Below, piece by piece: positions 56,785 to 64,000 of a stretch of 64,000 bases of DNA (position 1 is the stretch's first letter; each line of letters starts with the position of its first letter). This stretch comes from Kosakonia oryzendophytica (GTDB lineage Bacteria > Pseudomonadota > Gammaproteobacteria > Enterobacterales > Enterobacteriaceae): positions 64,001-128,000 of the forward strand of contig NZ_FMAY01000002.1 in the NCBI RefSeq assembly GCF_900094925.1. Direction: 5' to 3'. The notes beneath the pieces were generated by a model, which saw only the letters and a program-made list of their open reading frames with translations, did not search any database and was not told the DNA's origin. The translations under genes and the position numbers were made by a program.

Positions 56785-56903
56785 TGTCGAAAGGCGAGGG
56801 GATGTGACCGTGATTAAAAAAACGGCATTTATTCACTGCATTTATCTCTGGCTACCAACAGAATGGATCACACTTAGCCCAACGAAGCCTGCGGACGCAA
56901 CTG

Positions 56904-57635
56904 ATGAAACCTGCGATTTTGGTGGTGGATGATGATACGGCGGTGTGCGCACTGCTGGAGGATGTGCTTAACGAGCATGTCTTTACGGTCTATGTCTGTC
57001 ATAACGGGCTGGATGCGCTGGCGCTGGTTGGCGAAAAATCGGATATCGCGCTGGTACTGCTGGATATGGTGCTGCCGGATCTCAACGGGTTGCGCGTATT
57101 GCAGCAGTTGCAAAAACAGCGGCCCGACCTGCCGGTTGTGATGCTTACCGGTTTAGGCAGCGAGTCGGATGTCGTGGTCGGGCTGGAGATGGGCGCAGAC
57201 GATTACATTGGCAAGCCGTTTAATGCACGCGTACTGGTCGCGAGGGTTAAAGCAGTGTTGCGCCGCACTGGCGTACTGGCCGCCGAAACGCCTGCGGCGA
57301 AATCCGCCGGTTTCCTTTTTAATGGCTGGCATCTCGATCCTGAACGCTGCGAACTGTTGAACCCGCAGCAGCAGCGGGTTGCCCTGACGCAGGGCGAATA
57401 CAGTTTGTTGCTGGCGCTGGTGCAGAACGCGCGCCGTGTGTTGAGCCGCGAACAGCTGTTGACATTAACCCACAGCGAAAGCGTGGAGGTCTTTGACCGT
57501 ACCATCGACGTACTGATTATGCGGCTGCGACGCAAAATCGAAGCGAATCCTCACCAACCCGGTTTTATCAAAACCTTGCGCGGCCTGGGCTACGTGTTTG
57601 CGGCGGATGTTTCCCATAACCATCAGGCAGCGTAG
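56904..57635 (+). CDS. OmpR-family response regulator
   Basis: A 243-residue two-component regulator. The receiver domain (about 1-120) has the acidic pocket VVDDD, phosphorylation site Asp54 in LVLLDMVLPD, and the lysine in YIGKPFN. The winged-helix DNA-binding domain (about 145-230) ends RTIDVLIMRLRRKIEANPHQPGFIKTLRGLGYVF. No kinase lies beside it, but a gene beginning at 63906 looks like the start of a membrane sensor; the sugar operon lies between. It may control that operon. Confidence 0.93.
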   Translation: MKPAILVVDDDTAVCALLEDVLNEHVFTVYVCHNGLDALALVGEKSDIALVLLDMVLPDLNGLRVLQQLQKQRPDLPVVMLTGLGSESDVVVGLEMGADDYIGKPFNARVLVARVKAVLRRTGVLAAETPAAKSAGFLFNGWHLDPERCELLNPQQQRVALTQGEYSLLLALVQNARRVLSREQLLTLTHSESVEVFDRTIDVLIMRLRRKIEANPHQPGFIKTLRGLGYVFAADVSHNHQAA

Positions 57636-57656
57636 CTCCTTCATTCGCGCCTGGCG

Positions 57657-58661
57657 TTATGCCGAAAGATCCATCTCCTGTTGCAACGCCTCCAGCGTTT
57701 TTGCGCCATCAATCGCGTTGGCGCACAGCAGACTGGCGCGGGCGCAGGCGTGCGCCAGACGGACGCTGGCCTGCAACGGCCATGCTTCATGGCAGCCATA
57801 TAAAAACCCGGCGCAGAACGCATCTCCAGCGCCAACGCTGCCGATAATTTCCGCCTGACTTAACATGCGCGAAGGGATCCACTCGCCAGCCTGTCCGGCA
57901 GCCTCGCCCCACGCGCCTTCCGGGCAGTGGATCACCACCCGTTGTTTCACCCCTGCTGCCAGCAGTTTTGCCGCCGCGCAGGAAATATTATCGATATGCG
58001 GCCCGTCGTCTGCGGTACGCATCTCCAGACCGCTGAATTCTCCGGCTTCCAGTTCGTTAATCACCAGGTAATCGAGATGCTTCAGGCACGGCAGCACCAG
58101 TGGCTGGTAGCGAGGATCGCCCTTGCGGGATACCAAATCCAGCGACGTTTCGTAACCCTGTTCACGCATTTGCGCCAGCAGCCGCGCGCTGCGAGTGCCA
58201 AATGTCTCGTCCGGCATATCCAGGCTGTCGAGCAGCAGTAAATAGCCGAGATGGAAGATTTTCATGCTGCTATCAAGGCGCTCGAAAGCAGGCAGATCCA
58301 ACAGGCGATTAGCCCCTGGTGAATGGAAAAAGGTGCGCTGCCCGGTGGGATCGGTCATCACTTGTGACATGGAGGTCGGCGCGGCGTGGGTGCGTTGCAC
58401 GTGCTGACGGTTGACATGGTACTGCTCAAGCATCGCCATAATATAGTCGCCGTCGCTGTCTTCACCCACCAGCCCCACCGCCTGCAATGGCATGCCGGTG
58501 TGCATTTTCGCCAGGGTCAGTAGTACATTAAGTGGTGCGCCGCCGGTCGACCGCTCGCTGTGGGTGATCTCCGCCAACCAGCCGCGCTCTGGCCATTGCA
58601 CAATTTGGTGAACATGATCGACGAGCATATTGCCCGCTGCGATAACCCCTTTACGGTCCAT
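57657..58661 (-). CDS. PfkB-family sugar kinase
   Basis: A 334-residue kinase of the ribokinase/PfkB family. It starts with AGNMLVDHVHQIVQWPERG and has the substrate site GGAPLNVLLTLAKM, and the C-terminal ATP/anion-hole signature SVGAGDAFCAGFLYG with the catalytic aspartate. The ATG overlaps the aldolase stop (TGATG). As the last gene of the sugar operon it probably phosphorylates the ketose produced by the isomerase, so that the aldolase can cleave it. The position phosphorylated is unknown. Confidence 0.9.
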   Translation of the reverse strand: MDRKGVIAAGNMLVDHVHQIVQWPERGWLAEITHSERSTGGAPLNVLLTLAKMHTGMPLQAVGLVGEDSDGDYIMAMLEQYHVNRQHVQRTHAAPTSMSQVMTDPTGQRTFFHSPGANRLLDLPAFERLDSSMKIFHLGYLLLLDSLDMPDETFGTRSARLLAQMREQGYETSLDLVSRKGDPRYQPLVLPCLKHLDYLVINELEAGEFSGLEMRTADDGPHIDNISCAAAKLLAAGVKQRVVIHCPEGAWGEAAGQAGEWIPSRMLSQAEIIGSVGAGDAFCAGFLYGCHEAWPLQASVRLAHACARASLLCANAIDGAKTLEALQQEMDLSA

Positions 58662-59521
58662 CAGATTTGCCCCGCGCTGCCAAAGATACGCATCTGCCCG
58701 GCAACGGTATCGGTTATCGCTTCTTCGATACCCAGCAGCAGTTGCGCAAACTCGTCGTACAGCGGCTGGCGGTTCGCCATCTGCCGCTCAATGGCGCCCA
58801 GTGCCGCCTGCGACATACCAGTGTAAAAATTGATTTTGTGGATGCCGAGCGAAATGGCGCGCCGGAAATCCGCATCGCTGATGCCGGACCCCCCATGCAG
58901 CACCAGCGGCAGTCCGGTCTGTTGGCGAATCGCATCCAGGCGTTCAAAATCGAGTTTCGGCTCACCTTTGTATTTGCCGTGGGCGTTGCCGATAGCCACA
59001 GCCAGCGTATCGATACCGGTGCGATCCACAAAGTCCCGTGCCAGTTGAGGATCGGTAAAGTACGCTTCATCGGCGTGACCATAGAGCGCGCCGCCTTCAT
59101 CACCGCCTACCGCGCCCAGCTCTGCCTCGACCGAAACGCCGACGGCGTGGCACATTTTCACCACTTCCCGGGTCTGACGAATATTCTCTTCATACTCCAG
59201 CGTGGAGCCATCGAACATCACTGAGCTAAAACCGAGACGCAAAGCGCGCACGACCGACTCAAAATGCAGACCATGATCGAGGTTCAGCACCACCGGAATG
59301 TCATGGTGAGCGGCTTCAAACTTCACGGCCTCAACCAGCGAATCCAGCGAGATATATTTAAAATGCACTTCGGCAATATTGATAATAAATGGCGAGCGCT
59401 CTTGCTTTGCTGCGGCGAACAGGGCGCGCAGGAAGTGGGAGTCGAGCACGTTGAACGCACCTAAGGCGTAGTGATGCTTGCGGGCGTGCGCCAGCCCGTC
59501 GGCAAGAGAAATCATCGGCAT
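58661..59521 (-). CDS. Class II ketose-(bis)phosphate aldolase
   Basis: A 286-residue zinc-dependent aldolase of the FbaA/GatY/KbaY family that cleaves a ketose phosphate into dihydroxyacetone phosphate and an aldehyde. Asp82 and His83 in LNLDHGLH, His181 in GNAHGKYKGEP and His209 in LHGGSG are the catalytic and zinc residues. GGAGG precedes ATG 59521. With the kinase and isomerase genes it forms a complete degradation route. Confidence 0.93.
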   Translation of the reverse strand: MPMISLADGLAHARKHHYALGAFNVLDSHFLRALFAAAKQERSPFIINIAEVHFKYISLDSLVEAVKFEAAHHDIPVVLNLDHGLHFESVVRALRLGFSSVMFDGSTLEYEENIRQTREVVKMCHAVGVSVEAELGAVGGDEGGALYGHADEAYFTDPQLARDFVDRTGIDTLAVAIGNAHGKYKGEPKLDFERLDAIRQQTGLPLVLHGGSGISDADFRRAISLGIHKINFYTGMSQAALGAIERQMANRQPLYDEFAQLLLGIEEAITDTVAGQMRIFGSAGQI

Positions 59522-59546
59522 AATGGCCTCCTTCTACACCGGATAG

Positions 59547-60233
59547 TTAGCTCAGAAACAGGTGGTATTCGTTGCACAGCACCAGCTGTGCCGGTTCGTC
59601 TTCCAGCACGTGATTGAAACGATCAAACTGTTGCAGAAAGCGGTTGTCATGTTCGTCATCATTCACTGACGACACTTCGCCAACCAGCACATCGCCGAAG
59701 CCCGGTTCGCCCCAGAAGCTGTGATACAGCCCTGGTGCCAGTGTGATGCTTTCCCCTGGTGAGAGGCGCAACTGGCTGCCTGCTGCGTGAGTCTGAATGC
59801 AGCCATCAATGACCACGGTAACGTCACGCATGTCTGTTTGTTCGTGCGCGTCGGCGTTCCACAGTTCAATAATTAAATTACCGCCGCCGCGATTAATGAT
59901 GTCTTCACGTTTACGCCAGTGAAAATGCATCGGCGTGACCTGCGCGTCGCGCACATGCATGATCTTTTCCGCATAGCACTTTTCATACGGTGTGCCGTTG
60001 GGCGAACCGTTGCGCAGGGTAAACAGTGTGAGACCCTGAGCGGCGAAGTTTGATCCACCAAAGGCGGTGACGTCCCACCCCAGTTTCAGATCGAAGACTT
60101 CGCGCCAGGCTTCCCGGTCTAGTTGTTGCCATTTGGTCGGTGGAAAACTGGCGAACGGCGGCAGGTGCACATCATGCATCGAGAAAAACTGCCGCGTATG
60201 ACCGAGAATTTCATTAATCGCAGAGCGTTTCAT
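59547..60233 (-). CDS. D-lyxose isomerase-like cupin enzyme
   Basis: A 228-residue cupin sugar isomerase close to the E. coli O157 D-lyxose isomerase (about the same length). The metal ligands of that enzyme are present at the same positions, His103 and His105 in MHFHWRKRED, Glu110, and His171 in GLYHSFWGE. It should convert D-lyxose to D-xylulose and possibly D-mannose to D-fructose. ATG 60233 has AGGGGA upstream; the open frame to 60320 runs through the intergenic hairpin and is not the start. Confidence 0.9.
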   Translation of the reverse strand: MKRSAINEILGHTRQFFSMHDVHLPPFASFPPTKWQQLDREAWREVFDLKLGWDVTAFGGSNFAAQGLTLFTLRNGSPNGTPYEKCYAEKIMHVRDAQVTPMHFHWRKREDIINRGGGNLIIELWNADAHEQTDMRDVTVVIDGCIQTHAAGSQLRLSPGESITLAPGLYHSFWGEPGFGDVLVGEVSSVNDDEHDNRFLQQFDRFNHVLEDEPAQLVLCNEYHLFLS

Positions 60234-60253
60234 GGTATCCCCTGGGTTGGCGT

Positions 60254-60277
60254 TCCCTCTCCCTTGCAGGAGAGGGA
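60254..60277. terminator. GC-rich hairpin inside the sugar operon
   Basis: A perfect 9-bp stem TCCCTCTCC/GGAGAGGGA (60254-60262 with 60269-60277) lies between the binding-protein gene and the isomerase gene. It lacks a T run. It probably stabilises upstream mRNA for high binding-protein synthesis, and it resembles the element at 42492. Confidence 0.65.
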
Positions 60278-60285
60278 GATGTACC

Positions 60286-61227
60286 TTATTTAACCGTCCA
60301 GCCTTTGTAGCTGCCGACATTCTGTTTATCGATCAGGGTCACTGGGATCAGTACCGGTTCTTTGGGTGCGGGTTTGCCCTGCAAGATGTCATAACCAATT
60401 TCCACCGCGCGGGCCGCCATCACTTGCGGATCCTGCGCCGGGGTGGCGACAAACAGTGAATTTTTACGTTTCAGCGCCTCTTCACCGTCCGGGCTGCCAT
60501 CGACGCCGACAATAAAGAACTCGTTACGCTGCGCCTGTTTCGCGGCCAGATCTGCGCCGATCGCCGTCGGATCGTTAATCGCGAAGACGCCATCGATTTT
60601 CGGGTTCGCAGCCAACAGTGAGGTCATCACCTCCAGCCCGCCTTCGCGGCTGCCTTTGGCGTTTTGGTTATCAGACAGCACCTTAATATCCGGGTGGCGT
60701 TTAAACTCGGTCTGGCAACCTTCGACACGGTTCTGTACTGCGGAAACCGGCGGTCCGTTGATGATCACCACATTGCCTTTGCCTTTCAGGCGGTCGGTAA
60801 TGTATTTACAGGCGATTTCGCCCGCCTGGGTGTTATCGGAGGTGATGGTCGCGTCAGCGCCTTCTGCGGCAACGTCTACCGCCACCACCACAATACCGGC
60901 ATCTTTGGCGCGTTTTACCGCCGGGCCAATGCCTTTGGAATCGGCGGCATTGAGAATGATCATGTCGACTTTTGCGGCAATAAAGTTATCAATCTGTCCC
61001 ACCTGCTGGCCCAGATCGTAACCGCTGGAGACCAGCGTAACTTTGACTTTATCGCCCGCCAGTTTGCGTGCTTCCAGCTCCGCGCCTTTGGTGATCTGCA
61101 CGAAGAACGGGTTCGCCAGATCGCCCACCGTGACGCCGATGGATTTCAAATCTTTGGCCTGCGCAAAAGGTGCACTGGCCAGCAGAGCGCCAGCGCAGAG
61201 CGCAGTGACAAGAGGTTTAAGACGCAT
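60286..61227 (-). CDS. Periplasmic sugar-binding protein (RbsB-like)
   Basis: A 313-residue periplasmic binding protein with signal peptide MRLKPLVTALCAGALLASAP and cleavage near AQA. The type I fold shows SIGVTVGDLANPFFVQITKGAE, GIVVVAVDVAAEGADATI and GVFAINDPTAIGADLAA. It is similar to ribose and allose binding proteins. Third gene of the operon; it delivers the pentose or hexose to the permease. It ends before a hairpin that may raise its mRNA level. Confidence 0.92.
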   Translation of the reverse strand: MRLKPLVTALCAGALLASAPFAQAKDLKSIGVTVGDLANPFFVQITKGAELEARKLAGDKVKVTLVSSGYDLGQQVGQIDNFIAAKVDMIILNAADSKGIGPAVKRAKDAGIVVVAVDVAAEGADATITSDNTQAGEIACKYITDRLKGKGNVVIINGPPVSAVQNRVEGCQTEFKRHPDIKVLSDNQNAKGSREGGLEVMTSLLAANPKIDGVFAINDPTAIGADLAAKQAQRNEFFIVGVDGSPDGEEALKRKNSLFVATPAQDPQVMAARAVEIGYDILQGKPAPKEPVLIPVTLIDKQNVGSYKGWTVK

Positions 61228-61261
61228 GCTGTAATCCTCGCTTCTGTTTTGTAGGGTTTCG

Positions 61262-62263
61262 TTATGCTGCCTGATGATGCCGGGTACGGTATTTGTCGAT
61301 CAGCACCGCAATGATGATCACCGCCCCTTTGATCACCAATTGCCAGAAGTAGGAGACGCCCATCAGCGTCATCCCGTTATTTAGCGTGGCGATAATCAGC
61401 GCCCCCACCAGCGTACCGGTGATGGTGCCAATGCCGCCGACAAAACTGGTGCCGCCGAGGATCACCGCCGCGATCGCATCCAGTTCATAGCCCATACCAA
61501 GGTTGCCGTTGGCACTGTACAGGCGCGAGGCGCTCATCACGCCGCCCAGCCCCGATAACAGGCCGCTCATGCCATACACGAACAGCAGCACCAGCCACAC
61601 TTTAATGCCGGTCAGCCGTGCGGCCTGCATATTGCCGCCGACTGCATAGATATGAACCCCGAGCGTAGTGCGGCGCAGAATAAACCAGCACAGCACCACC
61701 ACCGCCAGCGCGATCACCACCAGCCACGGCACCGGGCCGAGGTAGTCGTTGCCCACCCACTCAAAACTGATATCGGAGTTGATAACCGTAGTGCCATCGG
61801 CCAGTAAATACGCCGCCCCACGCAGCGCCGTATAGGTGCCGAGCGTGACGATAAACGGCGGTAGCCCGGCAAACGCAACCAGCGCGCCGTTAAACATGCC
61901 GAGTAACAGACCGAGCATCAGCGCCGCCGGGACCGATAGCATGGCGAATTGCGGGATCAGTGACACCACCATTGCCGCTACCGCCGTGGTGCCGAGAATC
62001 GAGCCGACCGACAGATCGATCCCACCAGTGAGGATGATGAAGGTCATCCCGGCCGCCAGAACAATATTGATCGACGCCTGACGGGTGATGTTCAGTAGGT
62101 TGCTTTCGGTGAAGAAGTTCGGTGCGATAAAACCGAAAACGGCAACGATCAGTATCAAAATTGGCAGGATACCGACCGTTTGCATCAGATCGCCCATTAG
62201 CATCTTTTTAGCGGAGGCTGATTTCGCCACCGGCATAGCGGTATTGTTTTTGGAGTCAGTCAT
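61262..62263 (-). CDS. Sugar ABC transporter permease (RbsC-like)
   Basis: A 333-residue inner-membrane permease of the ribose/xylose/galactoside importer family. About ten hydrophobic segments are present, with [22 protein letters not shown] and [26 protein letters not shown] typical of RbsC. It overlaps the ATPase gene by eight bases. Confidence 0.94.
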   Translation of the reverse strand: MTDSKNNTAMPVAKSASAKKMLMGDLMQTVGILPILILIVAVFGFIAPNFFTESNLLNITRQASINIVLAAGMTFIILTGGIDLSVGSILGTTAVAAMVVSLIPQFAMLSVPAALMLGLLLGMFNGALVAFAGLPPFIVTLGTYTALRGAAYLLADGTTVINSDISFEWVGNDYLGPVPWLVVIALAVVVLCWFILRRTTLGVHIYAVGGNMQAARLTGIKVWLVLLFVYGMSGLLSGLGGVMSASRLYSANGNLGMGYELDAIAAVILGGTSFVGGIGTITGTLVGALIIATLNNGMTLMGVSYFWQLVIKGAVIIIAVLIDKYRTRHHQAA

Positions 62264-63779
62264 GAGGCACCGCCTGGTGATGAGAGTCGTTAACGCCAGT
62301 GGCCAGCGTCATAATGTTTTCCTGGGTGATGTTGTCGTTATGCAACTCGCCCACAATACTGCCTTCGCGCATGACGTAGACGCGGTCGCTCATGCCGACC
62401 ACCTCCGGCAGTTCGCTGGAGATCATCAGAATGGCCACGCCCTGGCGCGCCATCTGGTTCATGATGCGGTAGATCTCGCTTTTCGCGCCGACATCGACGC
62501 CACGGGTGGGCTCGTCAAGGATCAGAATGCGCGGACCTATTGCGACCCAGCGGGAGATCAGCAATTTTTGCTGATTGCCGCCGGACAATCCGCCTGCCCG
62601 AACCTGCGCATGCGGGACACGAATGTTGAGCAATTTGATGGCGTCATCGGAGATAGTCTGCGCTTTTTTACGGTTAAGCATGCCCCAGGCCGCGTCGCGT
62701 TCCAGCGTTGCCATGGTGATGTTCTCCTGAGCAGCCAGTTCAAGGAACAAGCCCTGTTCTTTGCGGTTCTCCGTCAGGAAACCAATACCTAAATCAATCG
62801 CCGCGCGCGGGGAGTGGATCACTACCGGTTCACCGTCGATTTCGATCATGCCGCCGGTGGCTTTACGTACGCCAAAGATCAGTTGCGCCAGCTCTGAACG
62901 CCCGGCACCCACCAGCCCGGCCAGCGCGACAATTTCCCCGGCGCGAACGCACAAACTGACGGGCTGAATTTTTTCACCGTCGGTCAGGTGGTGAATGTTC
63001 AGCCGCGGGTTACCGAGTGGAATATCGCGCTCTTTATTAAACAGGTCGCTTAACGGACGCCCGACCATCATGCGTACCAGTTCGGAGGCATTCAGTTTGT
63101 CGCGCGTCAGGCTGCCAACATACTGCCCGTCGCGCAGCACGCTGACGCGATCGGAAAGTTCATACACTTCCGCCATGCGATGGCTGATGTAGATAATGGC
63201 CATTCCTTCGTCACGCAGGCGCAAAATGAGTTCAAACAGGCGGTGCGTTTCGCGGGAGGAGAGGGCGGCGGTGGGTTCATCCATTACCAGAATGCGGCTG
63301 TTGCGGTGCAGTGCGCGGGCGATTTCCACTTGCTGTTGTTCGGCGATGGTCAGTTTCATCACCCGGTCGGTGGCCTTAAAGTGGGCACCGAGACGGTCAA
63401 TGACCGCCTGTGCCTGGGCTACCATCTCTTTGCGTTGTACCAGCCCGCCGCGCGCCAGTTCGCTGCCCAGGAAGATGTTTTCCGCCACGGTCAGATTAGG
63501 AGCGAGCTGCATCTCCTGGTAAATCAGGGTAATGCCCGCTGCCAGTGCATCTTTCGGCCCTTTGATGACGTAGGGCTGTCCGTCGATCAAGATCTCGCCG
63601 CTGGTGGCGCTGTAAGCGCCGGCAAGGATTTTCATCAGCGTGCTTTTTCCTGCGCCGTTCTCGCCCATCAGCGCGTGGATCTCACCGGGCCAGACGGTCA
63701 AATCCACCCCTTTGAGCGCAAAGAATTTGCCGAATGCTTTGGCAATATTGCGCATCTCCAGCACGGGCATGTTGCTCAT
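62256..63779 (-). CDS. Sugar ABC transporter ATP-binding protein (RbsA-like)
   Basis: A 507-residue ATPase with two tandem nucleotide-binding domains. The first has Walker [10 protein letters not shown] (about 38-46), the [10 protein letters not shown] signature region and Walker [12 protein letters not shown]; the second has a degenerate Walker [10 protein letters not shown] and [17 protein letters not shown] near the end, as is normal for RbsA. First gene of the operon, next to the divergent gene at 63906. Confidence 0.95.
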   Translation of the reverse strand: MSNMPVLEMRNIAKAFGKFFALKGVDLTVWPGEIHALMGENGAGKSTLMKILAGAYSATSGEILIDGQPYVIKGPKDALAAGITLIYQEMQLAPNLTVAENIFLGSELARGGLVQRKEMVAQAQAVIDRLGAHFKATDRVMKLTIAEQQQVEIARALHRNSRILVMDEPTAALSSRETHRLFELILRLRDEGMAIIYISHRMAEVYELSDRVSVLRDGQYVGSLTRDKLNASELVRMMVGRPLSDLFNKERDIPLGNPRLNIHHLTDGEKIQPVSLCVRAGEIVALAGLVGAGRSELAQLIFGVRKATGGMIEIDGEPVVIHSPRAAIDLGIGFLTENRKEQGLFLELAAQENITMATLERDAAWGMLNRKKAQTISDDAIKLLNIRVPHAQVRAGGLSGGNQQKLLISRWVAIGPRILILDEPTRGVDVGAKSEIYRIMNQMARQGVAILMISSELPEVVGMSDRVYVMREGSIVGELHNDNITQENIMTLATGVNDSHHQAVPHD

Positions 63780-63905
63780 GTCTTGGCTCCTGAGAAGAAC
63801 GATATCCGCACTTCATCACACGTTAGTAAATGCAAAATGTCAGAAGCTGTTCATATTTGTCATAGTGACGTTAAGAAACTGTTTTAACTCTCTCCTGGAG
63901 CTGTT
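63780..63905. promoter_or_regulatory. Divergent promoter region of sugar operon and sensor gene
   Basis: A 126-base spacer between the sugar operon and the plus-strand gene at 63906. It is AT-rich at about 63810-63890 and should carry both promoters and the regulator's site. No direct repeat is clear enough to call. Confidence 0.6.
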
Positions 63906-64000
63906 ATGCCGTATCGCGCGAATTCGTTTTTCGTCAGCACACGTGGGCGACTGCTGTTCTTCAACTTGCTGGTCGTGGCGGTAACGTTAATGGTCTGCGG
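63906..64000 (+). CDS. Start of a membrane protein, possible sensor kinase (cut by window end)
   Basis: ATG 63906 follows GGAG ten bases upstream and opens MPYRANSFFVSTRGRLLFFN, then a hydrophobic helix (LLVVAVTLMVC) to the window edge. A short polar lead, an arginine and a first membrane helix are typical of sensor histidine kinases, and an unpaired response regulator lies at the other end of the intervening sugar operon. The identity as kinase is inferred; only 31 residues are visible. Confidence 0.55.
   Translation, partial: MPYRANSFFVSTRGRLLFFNLLVVAVTLMVC

Overview
The window is an enterobacterial chromosome segment. Gene content and order resemble the E. coli ssb to fdhF stretch: ssb, then yjcB, pdeC, soxS/soxR, ghxP, yjcE, acs-yjcH-actP, gltP and fdhF. 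Several blocks absent from E. coli K-12 are inserted, and the nrf operon that separates acs from gltP there is missing. Protein similarity, moderately high GC and plant-type sugar genes suggest a Kosakonia/Enterobacter/Klebsiella-like member of the Enterobacteriaceae; the genus cannot be fixed from the sequence alone.

Layout. 1-8010: end of ssb, a cystine/polar amino acid ABC transporter on the minus strand, then an IclR-regulated plus-strand operon (OPT-type transporter, DUF1177, AroM, peptidase E) ending in a decayed racemase fragment. 8011-18276: an accessory type VI secretion island (VgrG, an unrecognised TPR-like protein, a 42-residue membrane peptide, an Rhs protein with a candidate ADP-ribosyltransferase tip, an adjacent immunity candidate and an orphan TPR immunity-like gene), with AT-rich spacers. 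18277-20779: beta-carbonic anhydrase, SulP anion transporter and a cupin. 20781-27376: a minus-strand set (metallo-beta-lactamase fold hydrolase, LacI regulator, inositol-monophosphatase family enzyme) facing a four-gene ABC importer.

27464-36941: yjcB, a PAS-GGDEF diguanylate cyclase, possible tiny membrane genes, the c-di-GMP phosphodiesterase pdeC, soxS/soxR with a perfect SoxR operator, the sRNA SraL/RyjA, a glutathione S-transferase, ghxP with PurR-like boxes, and yjcE. 36944-46526: a LysR regulator with cidA/cidB-like genes, an NAD-type oxidoreductase, the acetate operon acs-yjcH-actP, and gltP. 46638-52725: a LacI regulator with an uronide utilisation set (hexuronate-type MFS transporter, large heparinase/lyase-like protein, GH105 hydrolase). 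53006-56784: an MFS transporter and fdhF, with an in-frame UGA selenocysteine codon, SECIS, a sigma-54 promoter and a candidate FhlA site. 56904-64000: a response regulator and the start of a membrane sensor-like gene bracketing a six-gene sugar operon (RbsA/C/B-like ABC importer, D-lyxose isomerase-like enzyme, class II ketose-bisphosphate aldolase, PfkB kinase).

The most novel parts are the VgrG/Rhs island with its small linker genes, the importer paired with phosphoester-cleaving enzymes, the sugar operon enclosed by its likely two-component system, and the overlapping mini-ORFs behind the diguanylate cyclase.
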